Both the position numbers and the translations under genes were made by a program. Of a stretch of 64,000 bases of DNA, positions 45,383-55,323 are shown piece by piece. Origin of the DNA: Candidatus Poribacteria bacterium (GTDB lineage: Bacteria > Poribacteria > WGA-4E > UBA9662); the NCBI GenBank assembly GCA_012963885.1, contig DTUY01000363.1:39662-103661 (forward strand), given 5' to 3'. Numbering within the stretch: position 1 is the stretch's first letter; each line of letters begins with the position of its first letter. The notes under the pieces were generated by a model, which made no database searches, was not told where the DNA came from, and saw only the letters and a program-made list of their open reading frames with translations.

Positions 45383-48085
45383 CTATTGCAGAACCGGGGA
45401 TGGAACAACATATGGATTCTCTCCAAATATCATCTGCCCGTTCACCTTAACCGGATAATTTTCACCCCCATTTATGGGGATTAGCCAAAGTTGTCCATTA
45501 TTTTCGTAAAGGATTTCCTTGCCATTGGGTAGCCAGACCGGCTTTTCTCCACCATGAGTTGTGATCTGGGTTTCTTGTGTTGTTTCTTTTTGATTTAGTT
45601 CAGCAAGCCAAATTTGACGATGGTTTTCTTCTTGTCGACTGAAAGCCATGATGTTGGGATCGGTTGGGGACCATCTCGGTTCAGTGTCATCAGTTAAGCC
45701 AACGCATATGGGATCAATACGATTTTCAATACGGTTATAGGCATAGATATTTCGGTCGTTTCGCGTTTGTGGATTCTCGATTGTTCCCCGTGCGCTATAA
45801 GTTAAGATTTTGTTTGTTGTATTCCAGCTCGGTGTTGACACTTCGATTGCTGTCGAAGGAATAAGGAACTCGCTGCCAGTTGAAATGTGCCTGACATAGA
45901 GTCTTTGCCTGTCTGGACCGCGACGTACAAATGCAACATAATTCCCATCTGATGATATAGCTGGATCCCTAGCAAGCTCTTTACGATCCAATAAAATGTC
46001 AATTTCACCTTGATCATTGATAACTATATTACCGTCAAGGTCAGTATAAAGAATCCTTCCATCTATTGAGACGGTTGGCTTTCGGCCAATACCAAGTGGT
46101 TCATTTGTTCCACCCGGTGCATAGCCCCAGACCAGGTTATCGTAATTGTAAACAATTAATGCATTAATATGGGGAACTGTCCCTTTTTGCTCAAACGTTG
46201 TCGTATCAATAGCATCATTGGGGTTAGGGTCGAATTCCTGCTGGTCTTGCAGTCGCCAGCCTTTATCAGTCGCTTCAAAGATAAATCCAATTCCTTGAGA
46301 CCAATACCACCACTCCTCGATTTGGGTGCCTGAACGTGTAAACTGAAAAGTATCATCAGGTTTGCCATATTGCATCTGGATTGTATGGCGATGACCATCA
46401 TCAATTTCAGCTATATTGCCAAGTTGATCAATATAGATTGCGGATATGGTGATGTCAATTGAAGGTGTTATATAATTTGGAAAGACGGATATGATGTGTG
46501 GGTTACCCTGAACAGGACGATGAGTTCCATAAATTCCAACACCATCACGTAGATCTGCGTGTCGATTGTTGTTGAGATCAACAATGGCCATCACGTAATA
46601 ATCACCTGGCGGAACTTGAATCCTATATTTCCCATCTTCATCAAAACTGACCGGATACGCGATAGGTTGAGTGAAGTCTTCATCCTGTGATAATGAGATA
46701 ACTCCAATCTTGAATTCCTGATTTGACCAAAGTATTTGTCCCTCAATACCGCTTTTGTACTCTGTTGTTGGTGTAATCCATTCCAAGCTGTGAACAGGTT
46801 CGAGTTGGCCGTCGCTTGAGTAGGTTGCACTGACGACTATCTCGATAGGTGTGTTTTTTCCTTCTTTAAGTTTAATCGATGAAGGGGGTATGTTAGTGAT
46901 GTCGCTAGTTCCAAATCCTCCAATTGCATCACCCACACTGTATTTACCGTCACCATTACTATCAACATTAACCAAAAAGTAGTAACTCTCGGATGGCAAC
47001 AAAAGTTCAAATTCCCCTTTAAGGTCAAGTTCAACTTGTCTAGTTGGATTAATCATGGTTTTTGCTTTGTAGATTTGTAAAATCGAGTTTTGCAAAGAGT
47101 GTCCGGGCCAAATAACTTTTCCTGTAATCTCAGCCATTCCCTCATTGTTTGAAATCGATTTTGTCATTTGATTTATGGGGACGGTTTTGCCGTTTTCAAG
47201 TTGCTTGCCTGTGATGGCAATCTCTATTTCTTTGGTGATATCAGCTTTGTTAACTAAAACAGGGCGCGGGTGAGCATCTGCTGATAAATCTTGGATACCG
47301 TACATGCCAACCAAATCGCCGGGGGAAAAGGCATTGCTGCCATTACGGTCAACGATGGCAAGCAGGTAATATTTGCCGGGCTTCAGATTAAGAATAAAAG
47401 TCTGATCCTCTTCCATTTGACAAGTCGCTGCACGGTATTTCCAGGACAAATCAGTGTAGGCAAAAACAGATATTTTTTCCGCCGGAGTAAAGTCTTCCCA
47501 GGTTATATGACCTTGTATGCCAGAGGTAATTTCTTCTAGCTTACCTTTGAATTTAGTTAGATTACTTTCTTCATATTCAGTAATTGAAACAAGCTTGTTA
47601 GCACTTTCAATATCCTGTAACCGTGCCACAATAGGAATGTTAATTCCGTTGATGGATTGGTAGTTACCAATGGAAATGAGTTGTTTTTCCTGTTTTGGAT
47701 CGCTCCAGTCAGTAATACCGAAAACACCCATACCATCGCCAAAGTCGAATTTACCAGACTTATCTAGATCTACAAACGCCACCAAGTAATAATCACCGGG
47801 TTCAACACGAATCTCAAATTGACCATCAATAAGTTGTGTTACACCTGTATATGGTTCTTTGAGGAACTTATCTTTATAAACTTGGGTTGTTGTCTTTGAG
47901 AGATCTTTACCTGGCCAGAATACCTGTCCCTTAATTTTGGCTGTCGCATTTTTAACAAAGTCTTCTTCAATTTTTTTAAGTTCCTTGGTTGTTAATTTCT
48001 GTTGTGAAATTAAGTGACCACTAACCATAATTATCAAAAAGATACAGGTAAGAGCTTTTACAATAACCAATTGGTTGTTCTTCAT
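45383..48085 (-). CDS. Exported protein with four EF-hand-like repeats and a TolB-type beta-propeller
   Basis: The protein is about 900 residues from ATG 48085 (ATG 48094 is also possible). It has a signal peptide (VIVKALTCIFLIIMVSGHL). Four repeats of about 110 residues each contain an acidic loop: VDLDKSGKFDFGDGMGVFG, VDRNGSNAFSPGDLVGMYG, VDSNGDGKYSVGDAIGGFG and VDLNNNRHADLRDGVGIYG, each preceded by G.Y/DYYL.A. The DxDxxG-like loops suggest Ca2+ binding. The C-terminal 400 residues are PD40/WD40-like blades (PAISSDGNYVAFVRRGPDRQ, EPRWSPTDPNIMAFSRQ). It starts beside the stop of the upstream gene. Confidence 0.75.
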   Translation of the reverse strand: MKNNQLVIVKALTCIFLIIMVSGHLISQQKLTTKELKKIEEDFVKNATAKIKGQVFWPGKDLSKTTTQVYKDKFLKEPYTGVTQLIDGQFEIRVEPGDYYLVAFVDLDKSGKFDFGDGMGVFGITDWSDPKQEKQLISIGNYQSINGINIPIVARLQDIESANKLVSITEYEESNLTKFKGKLEEITSGIQGHITWEDFTPAEKISVFAYTDLSWKYRAATCQMEEDQTFILNLKPGKYYLLAIVDRNGSNAFSPGDLVGMYGIQDLSADAHPRPVLVNKADITKEIEIAITGKQLENGKTVPINQMTKSISNNEGMAEITGKVIWPGHSLQNSILQIYKAKTMINPTRQVELDLKGEFELLLPSESYYFLVNVDSNGDGKYSVGDAIGGFGTSDITNIPPSSIKLKEGKNTPIEIVVSATYSSDGQLEPVHSLEWITPTTEYKSGIEGQILWSNQEFKIGVISLSQDEDFTQPIAYPVSFDEDGKYRIQVPPGDYYVMAIVDLNNNRHADLRDGVGIYGTHRPVQGNPHIISVFPNYITPSIDITISAIYIDQLGNIAEIDDGHRHTIQMQYGKPDDTFQFTRSGTQIEEWWYWSQGIGFIFEATDKGWRLQDQQEFDPNPNDAIDTTTFEQKGTVPHINALIVYNYDNLVWGYAPGGTNEPLGIGRKPTVSIDGRILYTDLDGNIVINDQGEIDILLDRKELARDPAISSDGNYVAFVRRGPDRQRLYVRHISTGSEFLIPSTAIEVSTPSWNTTNKILTYSARGTIENPQTRNDRNIYAYNRIENRIDPICVGLTDDTEPRWSPTDPNIMAFSRQEENHRQIWLAELNQKETTQETQITTHGGEKPVWLPNGKEILYENNGQLWLIPINGGENYPVKVNGQMIFGENPYVVPSPVLQ

Positions 48086-48086
48086 T

Positions 48087-48602
48087 TCATTCATCGGTTG
48101 ACTGTTTTTGATTATGGTGGGCTTTTTCATCTGATGTGTTTGGTTGATCAGAAGCCTGTTGTCTCCCGGTGGCGTGCTGATAAGTATCATACCAATTTGC
48201 TGGTGTATTGATAATTCGTTGTTCCTTATAGATTTTTTCCAAGTCCGTAATCTGCTGTTTTTTCAATTCTGTTTCTAAATTAGCCTTTTCTATATCCTCG
48301 GCAAACAGAAGAGATGCGATTTCAGCATGATCTGTACCTTCTGCCATTGCCAGTTTTAGGTCTCCCTCTGGACTTATTTCGCCAATTTTCTTTTGATCTC
48401 CTGTAAATATAATTCGTAGATCCAGGTCTGGATAGAGCGCTATCGCTCTTGTTCGCGCATCATAGACTTTTTGACGGTGTTTTGAGTGGGCAAGTACTCG
48501 GCCGGAAAGCGGGTTTCCGTCTTTATAACTATGTATGGTTAGCAACAGCCAACGGTTTGGGTATTTTTGGCGGATGTTAGTCACATCAAGGGTGTTGGGC
48601 AT
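48087..48602 (-). CDS. Hypothetical protein with a DUF5678-like start
   Basis: The protein has 171 residues. The N-terminus (YPNRWLLLTIHSYKDGNPLS, GRVLAHSKHRQKVYDA) resembles DUF5678-type small domains. A helical, charged middle (residues about 95-130) and a disordered Q/S-rich tail follow. Function is not recognised. It ends one base before ATG 48085 of the beta-propeller gene, so the two are probably one unit. It lies 179 bases after proB. Confidence 0.55.
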   Translation of the reverse strand: MPNTLDVTNIRQKYPNRWLLLTIHSYKDGNPLSGRVLAHSKHRQKVYDARTRAIALYPDLDLRIIFTGDQKKIGEISPEGDLKLAMAEGTDHAEIASLLFAEDIEKANLETELKKQQITDLEKIYKEQRIINTPANWYDTYQHATGRQQASDQPNTSDEKAHHNQKQSTDE

Positions 48603-48653
48603 GTCCCCCCTAATCTCAGTTGTTCGACTTAACTCGCTGATAGAGGCTATTAT

Positions 48654-48678
48654 TTGCTATTATCGCTAATAATAGCAA
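48654..48678. other. 10-bp perfect inverted repeat between proB and the next gene
   Basis: ttgctattat (48654-48663) pairs with ataatagcaa (48669-48678) around a 5-base loop. No T tract follows on either strand. It lies in the 179-base gap between the proB stop and the start of the 171-residue protein gene. It may be an operator or a weak terminator. Confidence 0.45.
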
Positions 48679-48781
48679 TTCTGCCATTTAGTTTCAATCT
48701 AAATGCTGCGGAAATCAAGTCAAAATTTGAGCTAAGTTTGTGTTTTTAATTAGATTTAGTCGGCAAAGTAATGAGACTCAT

Positions 48782-49912
48782 TTAGGAGATTAGTACTAAG
48801 TTGTCACGATGGATTATTTCATCATAATAATGATAGCCGAGAATCTGTTCAATCTCGTGCGTGTTTTTACCAATGATCTGTTGAGCCTCTTGGGTGTTGT
48901 AGTTGACCAAGCCTCTGGCAAATTCCCTGCCGTTCTGATCTCGGCACGAAATAGTATCACCAAATTCGAATTTTCCAGTGATCTGTTGTACACCACATGG
49001 TAAGAGGCTTCCTCCATGATTTAGTAACGCATGATGAGCTCCTTCATCAACAAATACTTGACCTTTTGGTGGACGTGAATAGGCAATCCAGCGGTGACGT
49101 GAAGATATCCGCTTTTGCGGTAAAAAGAGAGTCCCAACTGCTTCACCATCCAGAATCCGATTTAGAATATTTTTTTCAGATCCGTCGGCCAGCACCATCA
49201 ATCCACCAGAACCCGTTACAATTTCGGCAGCTAGAAGTTTTGTTATCATTCCACCAGTTCCTTCATTCGTACTAGAATTTCCTGCCAAAACACGGATTGT
49301 ATCATCAATCTTAGGAACAACATATATCAGTTCAGCATTTGTATCTGTCTGTGGATCGGCAGTGTAAAAACCTTTCTGGTCGGAAAGAATAATCAGCAGA
49401 TATGCGTCTATAAGATTGGTTACATATGCAGCAAGAGTATCATTGTCACCCACCTTAATTTCATCAACCGTAACGGTGTCATTTTCATTAATTATTGGGA
49501 TGGCTCCTAACCTGAGTAGAGTGAGAAGCGTATCACTTATATGGACATAACGTTGTCGGCTAGTGAAGTCTTCCTGCGTTAACAATGCCATGGCGGGAAT
49601 CTGCCCATACTGCTGTAGTCGTGACTGATATGCTTGCATCAGTTGAATCTGGCCTACAGCCGCGGCCGCTTGTAATTCAGGCATTGTCTCGGGGCGATGG
49701 TTAAATCCAAGCTGTCGTGTGCCGGCGACGATGGCGCCAGAGGTAACAAGTATAATCTCTTTGTTTCTTTGTTTTAACTTTGTAAGGTCATGGGTAAGTT
49801 GATCTAGCCGTTCGCTAGAAAGTTCAGAATTTTGTGATAGCGTTGAACTGCCAACCTTTACTACCACACGTTTGACTTGTGACATTAATTGTTGTCGGTC
49901 GGATTTAGCCAT
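48782..49912 (-). CDS. proB: Glutamate 5-kinase with PUA domain
   Basis: The protein has 376 residues from ATG 49912, overlapping the obgE stop by eight bases (ATG 49948 would overlap it much further). Amino-acid kinase motifs: VVVKVGSSTL, LVTSGAIVAGTRQLG, INENDTVTVDEIKVGDNDTLAAYV and the GTGGMITKLLAAEI loop. A C-terminal PUA domain spans about residues 280-360. It catalyses the first step of proline synthesis. proA is not in the window. Confidence 0.94.
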   Translation of the reverse strand: MAKSDRQQLMSQVKRVVVKVGSSTLSQNSELSSERLDQLTHDLTKLKQRNKEIILVTSGAIVAGTRQLGFNHRPETMPELQAAAAVGQIQLMQAYQSRLQQYGQIPAMALLTQEDFTSRQRYVHISDTLLTLLRLGAIPIINENDTVTVDEIKVGDNDTLAAYVTNLIDAYLLIILSDQKGFYTADPQTDTNAELIYVVPKIDDTIRVLAGNSSTNEGTGGMITKLLAAEIVTGSGGLMVLADGSEKNILNRILDGEAVGTLFLPQKRISSRHRWIAYSRPPKGQVFVDEGAHHALLNHGGSLLPCGVQQITGKFEFGDTISCRDQNGREFARGLVNYNTQEAQQIIGKNTHEIEQILGYHYYDEIIHRDNLVLIS

Positions 49913-51191
49913 TTGAGTTTTGGTCGAATGTAAATTCAAATTCATCAATCTGAACAGTATCTCCTTCTTGTATGCCAGCTTTTATTAGAACATTGATAAC
50001 TCCCATTTTTTTTAATTTTCGATAAAACATCACGATTGCTTGTTCATTTCCAAAATCTGTCATCAGAGCTGCACGGCGTACTGCCTTGCCTTCTACAGAA
50101 AAGTAATTTTTCCCCTGAGTTACTTTTATCTTCTCTTTTAATCTAGATTCGCTTATCACCATCGGTGTCTGTTGAGAATTCTTCTGTTGAATCTCTTTAT
50201 TGATACGCTGTAACAATCGGTATGTAGATGTAATGAGCGCATTCACTCCTTGTCCAGTTAAGGCGGATATTTCATAGACCTTTCGTTTACCAAAGTAACT
50301 CAGGACTTTCTGAAGGTAATCTTGAGCAAAAGGTAAATCTGTTTTGTTTAGCGCAACCAATTGTGGAATTCGAGCTAATCGCTTGTTATAGAGTGAAAGT
50401 TCTCTATTAATCTGTTCGAAATCTTCGATTGGATCCCGTCCATCGCTGGCTGACGCATCGATGACATGGATCAGTATTTTGGTACGCTCAATATGGCGAA
50501 GGAAATCATGACCAAGACCAGAGCCGGTATGAGCACCGTCAATTAAGCCTGGGATATCAGCTAAAAGAAAGTTTTTATCTTCAGCAATTCGGACTACACC
50601 GAGATTTGGTGTCAGCGTCGTAAATGGATAAGCAGCAATTTTTGGTTTGGCGGCTGAAGTTCTTGAAAGAAGCGTTGACTTTCCGGCGTTTGGGAAACCG
50701 ACTAAGCCAACATCAGCGATTAACTTGACTTCAAGATCGATGGTGCGTTCTTCACCTGGTTCTCCTTTTTCAGCAACGCGCGGGGTTTGAAAAATGGAAC
50801 TTCGAAAGTGGGCGTTACCCCGACCACCAATTCCCCCTTGTGCTGCAATGAAAGATTGACCAGCTGTTTCCAAGTCAGAGATGATCTCATCTGTGTTGTG
50901 TATACGCACAACAGTACCTACTGGAACTCTGACAACCCGATCCTCCGCACTTCCTCCATTCCTTAGCTTTCCCATACCATGTTGACCGTCATCAGCTGTT
51001 TGGTGTGGTCTATAACGAAGATCAATAAGTGTTGTCATTTCTTTGGTGGCTTGTAATACTATGCTGCCCCCATTTCCACCATCTCCACCGTTTGGGCCGC
51101 CTCGGGGGATATGCTTCTCACGACGAAAACTAATGCACCCGTCTCCACCTTTTCCACCTTTTACATAAATTTTAGCTGTGTCTAAATTCAC
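49905..51191 (-). CDS. obgE: Obg/CgtA GTPase
   Basis: The protein has 428 residues. Obg glycine-rich domain (GGKGGDGCISFRREKHIPRG, GGPNGGDGGNGG), G domain with G1 GFPNAGKST, G3 DIPGLIDGAH and G4 NKTD, and a C-terminal OCT domain (KVTQGKNYFSVEGKAV to VQIDEFEF). It functions in 50S assembly and stringent control. It follows rpmA with a terminator between. Confidence 0.95.
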   Translation of the reverse strand: MNLDTAKIYVKGGKGGDGCISFRREKHIPRGGPNGGDGGNGGSIVLQATKEMTTLIDLRYRPHQTADDGQHGMGKLRNGGSAEDRVVRVPVGTVVRIHNTDEIISDLETAGQSFIAAQGGIGGRGNAHFRSSIFQTPRVAEKGEPGEERTIDLEVKLIADVGLVGFPNAGKSTLLSRTSAAKPKIAAYPFTTLTPNLGVVRIAEDKNFLLADIPGLIDGAHTGSGLGHDFLRHIERTKILIHVIDASASDGRDPIEDFEQINRELSLYNKRLARIPQLVALNKTDLPFAQDYLQKVLSYFGKRKVYEISALTGQGVNALITSTYRLLQRINKEIQQKNSQQTPMVISESRLKEKIKVTQGKNYFSVEGKAVRRAALMTDFGNEQAIVMFYRKLKKMGVINVLIKAGIQEGDTVQIDEFEFTFDQNSNG

Positions 51192-51271
51192 GGTTTTTTA
51201 TTTTTGATTAGATTTTGGATAGATTATAGAAAAGCTTGGCTGTTAGGTAATGAAAATTTACTACTGGTTAC

Positions 51272-51300
51272 AAAAAAAGCCCCATCAAACACGGGGCTTT
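51272..51300 (-). terminator. Intrinsic terminator after rplU-rpmA
   Basis: On the minus strand the sequence reads aaagccccgtgtttgatggg followed by gctttttttg. The stem pairs aaagcccc with ggggcttt (51276-51283 with 51293-51300), loop 9 bases, followed by a run of T (through 51272). It lies 30 bases past the rpmA stop and 81 bases before obgE. Confidence 0.85.
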
Positions 51301-51329
51301 CATATAATACAACTTCTCAGTGGTTAAAT

Positions 51330-51596
51330 TTAGAAATTAGGTCGTTGTGCGTATACACTTACCTGTCGACGATATTTATCCTTGCGTTCAAAACAGACAT
51401 AACCTTCGATTTTCGAAAAGATAGTGTGGTCATTTCCAAGTCCCACATTATCCCCCAGATGAATTTTGGTTCCCCGCTGGCGAATAATAATGTTTCCAGC
51501 TAATACCTTAGAACCCGAGTATTTTTTCACTCCAAGCCGCTTAGAAGTACTGTCGCGACCGTTTGTGGTACTACCTCCCCCCTTTTTATGGGCCAT
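51330..51596 (-). CDS. rpmA: 50S ribosomal protein L27
   Basis: The protein has 88 residues with the L27 start [16 protein letters not shown] followed by [20 protein letters not shown] and [14 protein letters not shown]. It begins directly at the family's MAHKKG without a Firmicutes-type cleaved leader. It is part of the peptidyl-transferase region of the 50S subunit. rplU is 34 bases upstream. Confidence 0.97.
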   Translation of the reverse strand: MAHKKGGGSTTNGRDSTSKRLGVKKYSGSKVLAGNIIIRQRGTKIHLGDNVGLGNDHTIFSKIEGYVCFERKDKYRRQVSVYAQRPNF

Positions 51597-51630
51597 TTAC
51601 ATCTCCTTGGAAATTTTCTAATATAATGGT

Positions 51631-51945
51631 CTAGTTTTCAATACCAGTTATCCTTATTCGAGTAAGGTTCTGTCGGTGTCCCCGTCTCCGACTGTAGCCT
51701 TTACGTCTCTTTGATTTAAAAACGAGAATTTTCTTGCCTTTCGTTTGTTGAACTACTTCGCTAGTAATAGTTACATTCTCAAGATATGGCGATCCGACTT
51801 GGATATCTCCGTTACTATCAGAGACAGCCAGGACATCAGAAAAATTAACAGTTTCACCGACAGACGCATCCAACTTCTCTATATCGATCAGTGTGCCAAC
51901 TTCAACTCGATGTTGTTTGCCACCTGAGGCGAACACTGCATACAT
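51631..51945 (-). CDS. rplU: 50S ribosomal protein L21
   Basis: The protein has 104 residues: MYAVFASGGKQHRVEVGTLI, KGKKILVFKSKRRKGYSRRRGHRQ and LTRIRITGI. It contacts 23S rRNA. It lies 75 bases after the rng stop in the conserved order rng-rplU-rpmA-obgE-proB. Confidence 0.97.
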   Translation of the reverse strand: MYAVFASGGKQHRVEVGTLIDIEKLDASVGETVNFSDVLAVSDSNGDIQVGSPYLENVTITSEVVQQTKGKKILVFKSKRRKGYSRRRGHRQNLTRIRITGIEN

Positions 51946-52020
51946 TTAATTTTCTCCATGATTTATCTAGAACAAAACCCAACTGGGAAGTATATCAAAC
52001 AATTCCTCAGTATGTCAAAC

Positions 52021-53568
52021 TTAATCTAGGCGGATTTGCCGATTATGTTCATCAAGAACCTGATAATCTTCTAGATGAAGATCAATGTTACCTTCGATTT
52101 GAAGACGCAGGCCCATTTCTTGATTTAGCTGCTGTATCAACTTTGATCGCCGATCAAGAAGACGTGATACAACTAATTCATTAGCAATAACCTTAAACCT
52201 TTTCCTTTGAGATTTTCGGACAGCTTTTTTAATTGACCGCAGAATATTAATCACTACAGTATCAACTGAGAGGACAAAACCATGCCCGTCACAGTATGGA
52301 CATATCTGAGTAAGAATATTTTTTATACTTGGACGTGTGCGTTGGCGGGTCATTTCAACCAATCCGAGTTCAGAAATCCTGAGTATATTTGTCTTAGCGC
52401 GATCCTTTTTGATTTCTTGTTGTAATGCTTGATAAACGTTTCTGCGATCCTCACGGCGATCCATATCAATAAAATCGATAACAACAATGCCACCAAGGTC
52501 TCTTACGCGCATCTGACGTACGATCTCTTCAACAGCTTCGAGATTTGCTTTTAGGATAGTACTATCTGCATCATTTTCCCCGGTAAATTTACCTGTGTTT
52601 ACATCAATGGAAACCATCGCCTCGGTTTGTTCAATTACGATATATCCTCCACTACGCAACCAAACTTTTTGTCCTAGTGCTTTTTTTAGTCCTGTCTCAA
52701 TGCCGAATTTCTCCATCATTGGGATGGATTTATTGTTGTAAAACTTTACACGAGACTTGAATTCGGGCAGTAACAGGGTGAAATAATTAATAGCTGTATC
52801 ATATTGTGGCTTTGAATCAATAATCAGTTCGTTAATATTACTATTAAAGTAATCGCGTATAATCCGTTCAGTGAACCCAAGGTCTCTGTGTACTAAACTT
52901 GGTGCCTTAACACGGCGGGCCTTTTGGTTGATACTTTTCCACGTGTTAAGAAGATAGTTGATTTCTGCTGAAAGATTCTCCTCGCTTTTGTTCTCAGCCG
53001 CTGTTCGGATAATGAATCCACCTGCGGTATCGGGTCTAAAAGACTGCACTAAATTCTTTAAACGTTGTCTCTCTTCTGCAGATTCAATTCGTCTTGAGAT
53101 ACCAACACTTGATGAAGTTGGAAGATAGACGATGTACTTTCCGGGAAGGGAAATGGTGCTTGTGATACGTGCGCCTTTTGTACCAATGGCTGCTTTGGCA
53201 ACTTGTACGAGGATTTCTTGGCCGGTTTCAATTACATCTGTGATAACTGGCTCAGTTTTCCCATGTCGTCTTTGTGTTGGAGAGTCGCCTAAATCGGTAT
53301 ATACCTTAGCCGAACCATCACTATCTTCGATATCCTCAAAACTGTACTCAATATCTGATGCGTGTAGAAACCCATGTTTCTCAAGACCAATCTCGACGAA
53401 AGCGATTTGCATGCCGGGGAGGACGTTGTCAACACGCCCTTTATATATGTTGGCTAAAATATGCTCTTCATTCTGACGCTCAATATAAATTTCGCTGAGC
53501 ACTCCATTTTCAAGAATGGCACATCTTGCTTCGTACTTATCTTCAGAGATAAGAATTTCTTTTTTCAT
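52021..53568 (-). CDS. rng: Ribonuclease G/E
   Basis: The protein has 515 residues, the size of RNase G rather than RNase E. N-terminal S1-like part (ANIYKGRVDNVLPGMQIAFVEIG, with the HGFLHASDIE segment). The catalytic DNase-I-like domain has MVSIDVNTGKFTG and GIVVIDFIDM with the metal-binding Asp residues, and the Zn-link CPYCDGHG. It matures 16S rRNA 5' ends and starts mRNA decay. The start has GGAGG eight bases upstream. Confidence 0.95.
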   Translation of the reverse strand: MKKEILISEDKYEARCAILENGVLSEIYIERQNEEHILANIYKGRVDNVLPGMQIAFVEIGLEKHGFLHASDIEYSFEDIEDSDGSAKVYTDLGDSPTQRRHGKTEPVITDVIETGQEILVQVAKAAIGTKGARITSTISLPGKYIVYLPTSSSVGISRRIESAEERQRLKNLVQSFRPDTAGGFIIRTAAENKSEENLSAEINYLLNTWKSINQKARRVKAPSLVHRDLGFTERIIRDYFNSNINELIIDSKPQYDTAINYFTLLLPEFKSRVKFYNNKSIPMMEKFGIETGLKKALGQKVWLRSGGYIVIEQTEAMVSIDVNTGKFTGENDADSTILKANLEAVEEIVRQMRVRDLGGIVVIDFIDMDRREDRRNVYQALQQEIKKDRAKTNILRISELGLVEMTRQRTRPSIKNILTQICPYCDGHGFVLSVDTVVINILRSIKKAVRKSQRKRFKVIANELVVSRLLDRRSKLIQQLNQEMGLRLQIEGNIDLHLEDYQVLDEHNRQIRLD

Positions 53569-53731
53569 TAGTTGCCTCCAACTGTTGATGTTTGTAGAGG
53601 CAAAGAATTCAGATCACTAAGTCACTTTCGACGGGGAAAAACACTATTCAATCACTATGGAAATCGTATTTGGGACTTGCCTTTTTTCACAGTGGATGTG
53701 TCCCCTTAAAATTTGCCCATCTGGATTCATT

Positions 53732-55288
53732 TTACTTGCGTGGTGTCATTGTAACAACAGGTAGAATCATCTCACCCATTGATATTCCTCCATGTTGAAA
53801 TCCTCCTCGAAATTGCCGCGTGTATTCATTAAACTGATTCGGGTACACAAAGTAGTGGTCTTCCTTAGCAAGAATATAGTTTTTGGTGGTGTTTTCTGCA
53901 GGTAATTTGTATTCATTTGGACGATCAATGTGAACTGCTTGATCAGCTCTTAATTTCGTGCCGAATTTGAACCGAAGACTTGTCGAGGTTTCGCGATTTC
54001 CAAAGGCTCGAGAAGGACGGTTACACAACGTTGAACCGTGATCAGAAGTTAAGACTACTATGGCATTTCGGTTAGCGATGATTTTGAGGATTTTAAACAA
54101 TATAGAATGTGTAAACCACGATTTCACCAGAGAGCGAAAAGCCGATTCATCTGGTGAAATTTGTTGTAAAATATCTGATTGTGAGCGTTGATGTGTTAAA
54201 ATATCAACAAAATTAACGACCAGTGTCGAAAGACTAACCTGGTCAAAAGCAGTGACTTGGCGGATGAACTCATTGCCACCTTTTGCATCAAAAATCTTAA
54301 AATATCTTAATTGCGGTTTTAATTGAATTCCTTCTTGTCGCAGTTTTGATTGAAGCAGTTGTTTTTCATACCGATTTGTACTTGTCTCATTTACATCCCC
54401 TTCTTGCCAATATTCTGGATATTTCTGAGCGATTTCAATTGGAAATAAACCGCTAAAAAGAGCGTTACGAGAATAGAGTGTTGCGCTCGGTAGAATTGAA
54501 AAGTAATAATCTTGATTCATGTAGAAGAATTGCCTCAGCATTGGCTCAATTATCAGCCAGTGGTCTAGGCGCATACAATCAACAACGATGTAGTAAACTT
54601 GTTTTTTTTCGCGTAAATGAGGAATAACATATTTGTTCAAGATGTCTACTGATAAGATTGGTCGATTCTTGCCACGCATCCAACCAGCATAATTTCCCTC
54701 AATATATCTAGAAAAGAAAGTTTCACACTCTTTTTTCTGTTCCTTGTGTGTTTCTTTAAAACCTGTTTCTCCTAGTTCGTCAAATGCTAAATCCCAAGAA
54801 AGTAACTTTAAATATATGTCTACCCAAATTCTCCAATCTGAATGACCTTGGATTAATTTCCTGATTTCATTAAAGCTTTCTGTGTAGTTTCGTGGGATTT
54901 GTCCTTCAATAATTCTGTCTTGATCAAGGACCCTCTTCAAAGTTGACACAATTTGGGCAACCCCGATCGGTTTGACTAAGAAACTGTCGATTTGCTTTCC
55001 CAATGCTTCCTCAACGAACAGTTCATCGCTGATTTGTGTAACCATAATAACTGGGATTGTCGAATTGACTTCTCTGATTTGATCAAGTGTTGTAATACCG
55101 TCCTGTCCCGGCATCATTTGGTCTAGGATTATCACGTCATAGTGTGATTCTTTAATAATTGCGACCGCATCGGCACCATTTGAAACCGGGGTAACCGAGT
55201 AATGCTTTTCGCGTAGGGAACATATATGTGGTTCTAAAATGTCTATTTCATCATCGATCCATAGAATGTTATGTGTTGCTTCCAGCAT
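53732..55288 (-). CDS. porX: Response regulator with PglZ domain (PorX-like)
   Basis: The protein has 518 residues. Receiver domain residues 1-120: acidic pair DDE (12-14), phospho-acceptor Asp56 (ILDQMMPGQDG), Thr84 and Lys106 (FLVKPIG). A linker and a PglZ/alkaline-phosphatase-superfamily domain follow from about residue 210: VVDCMRLDHW, LPSATLYSRNALFSG, VLTSDHGSTLCNRP and the terminal GGFQHGGISMGEMILPV with its metal-ligand His. This is the PorX architecture. In Bacteroidota PorX controls type IX secretion genes and has phosphodiesterase activity. It follows the PorY-like kinase by 35 bases. Confidence 0.88.
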   Translation of the reverse strand: MLEATHNILWIDDEIDILEPHICSLREKHYSVTPVSNGADAVAIIKESHYDVIILDQMMPGQDGITTLDQIREVNSTIPVIMVTQISDELFVEEALGKQIDSFLVKPIGVAQIVSTLKRVLDQDRIIEGQIPRNYTESFNEIRKLIQGHSDWRIWVDIYLKLLSWDLAFDELGETGFKETHKEQKKECETFFSRYIEGNYAGWMRGKNRPILSVDILNKYVIPHLREKKQVYYIVVDCMRLDHWLIIEPMLRQFFYMNQDYYFSILPSATLYSRNALFSGLFPIEIAQKYPEYWQEGDVNETSTNRYEKQLLQSKLRQEGIQLKPQLRYFKIFDAKGGNEFIRQVTAFDQVSLSTLVVNFVDILTHQRSQSDILQQISPDESAFRSLVKSWFTHSILFKILKIIANRNAIVVLTSDHGSTLCNRPSRAFGNRETSTSLRFKFGTKLRADQAVHIDRPNEYKLPAENTTKNYILAKEDHYFVYPNQFNEYTRQFRGGFQHGGISMGEMILPVVTMTPRK

Positions 55289-55323
55289 TGTTAATCAACT
55301 TAGTCCCTTCTTGAGTACCATTA

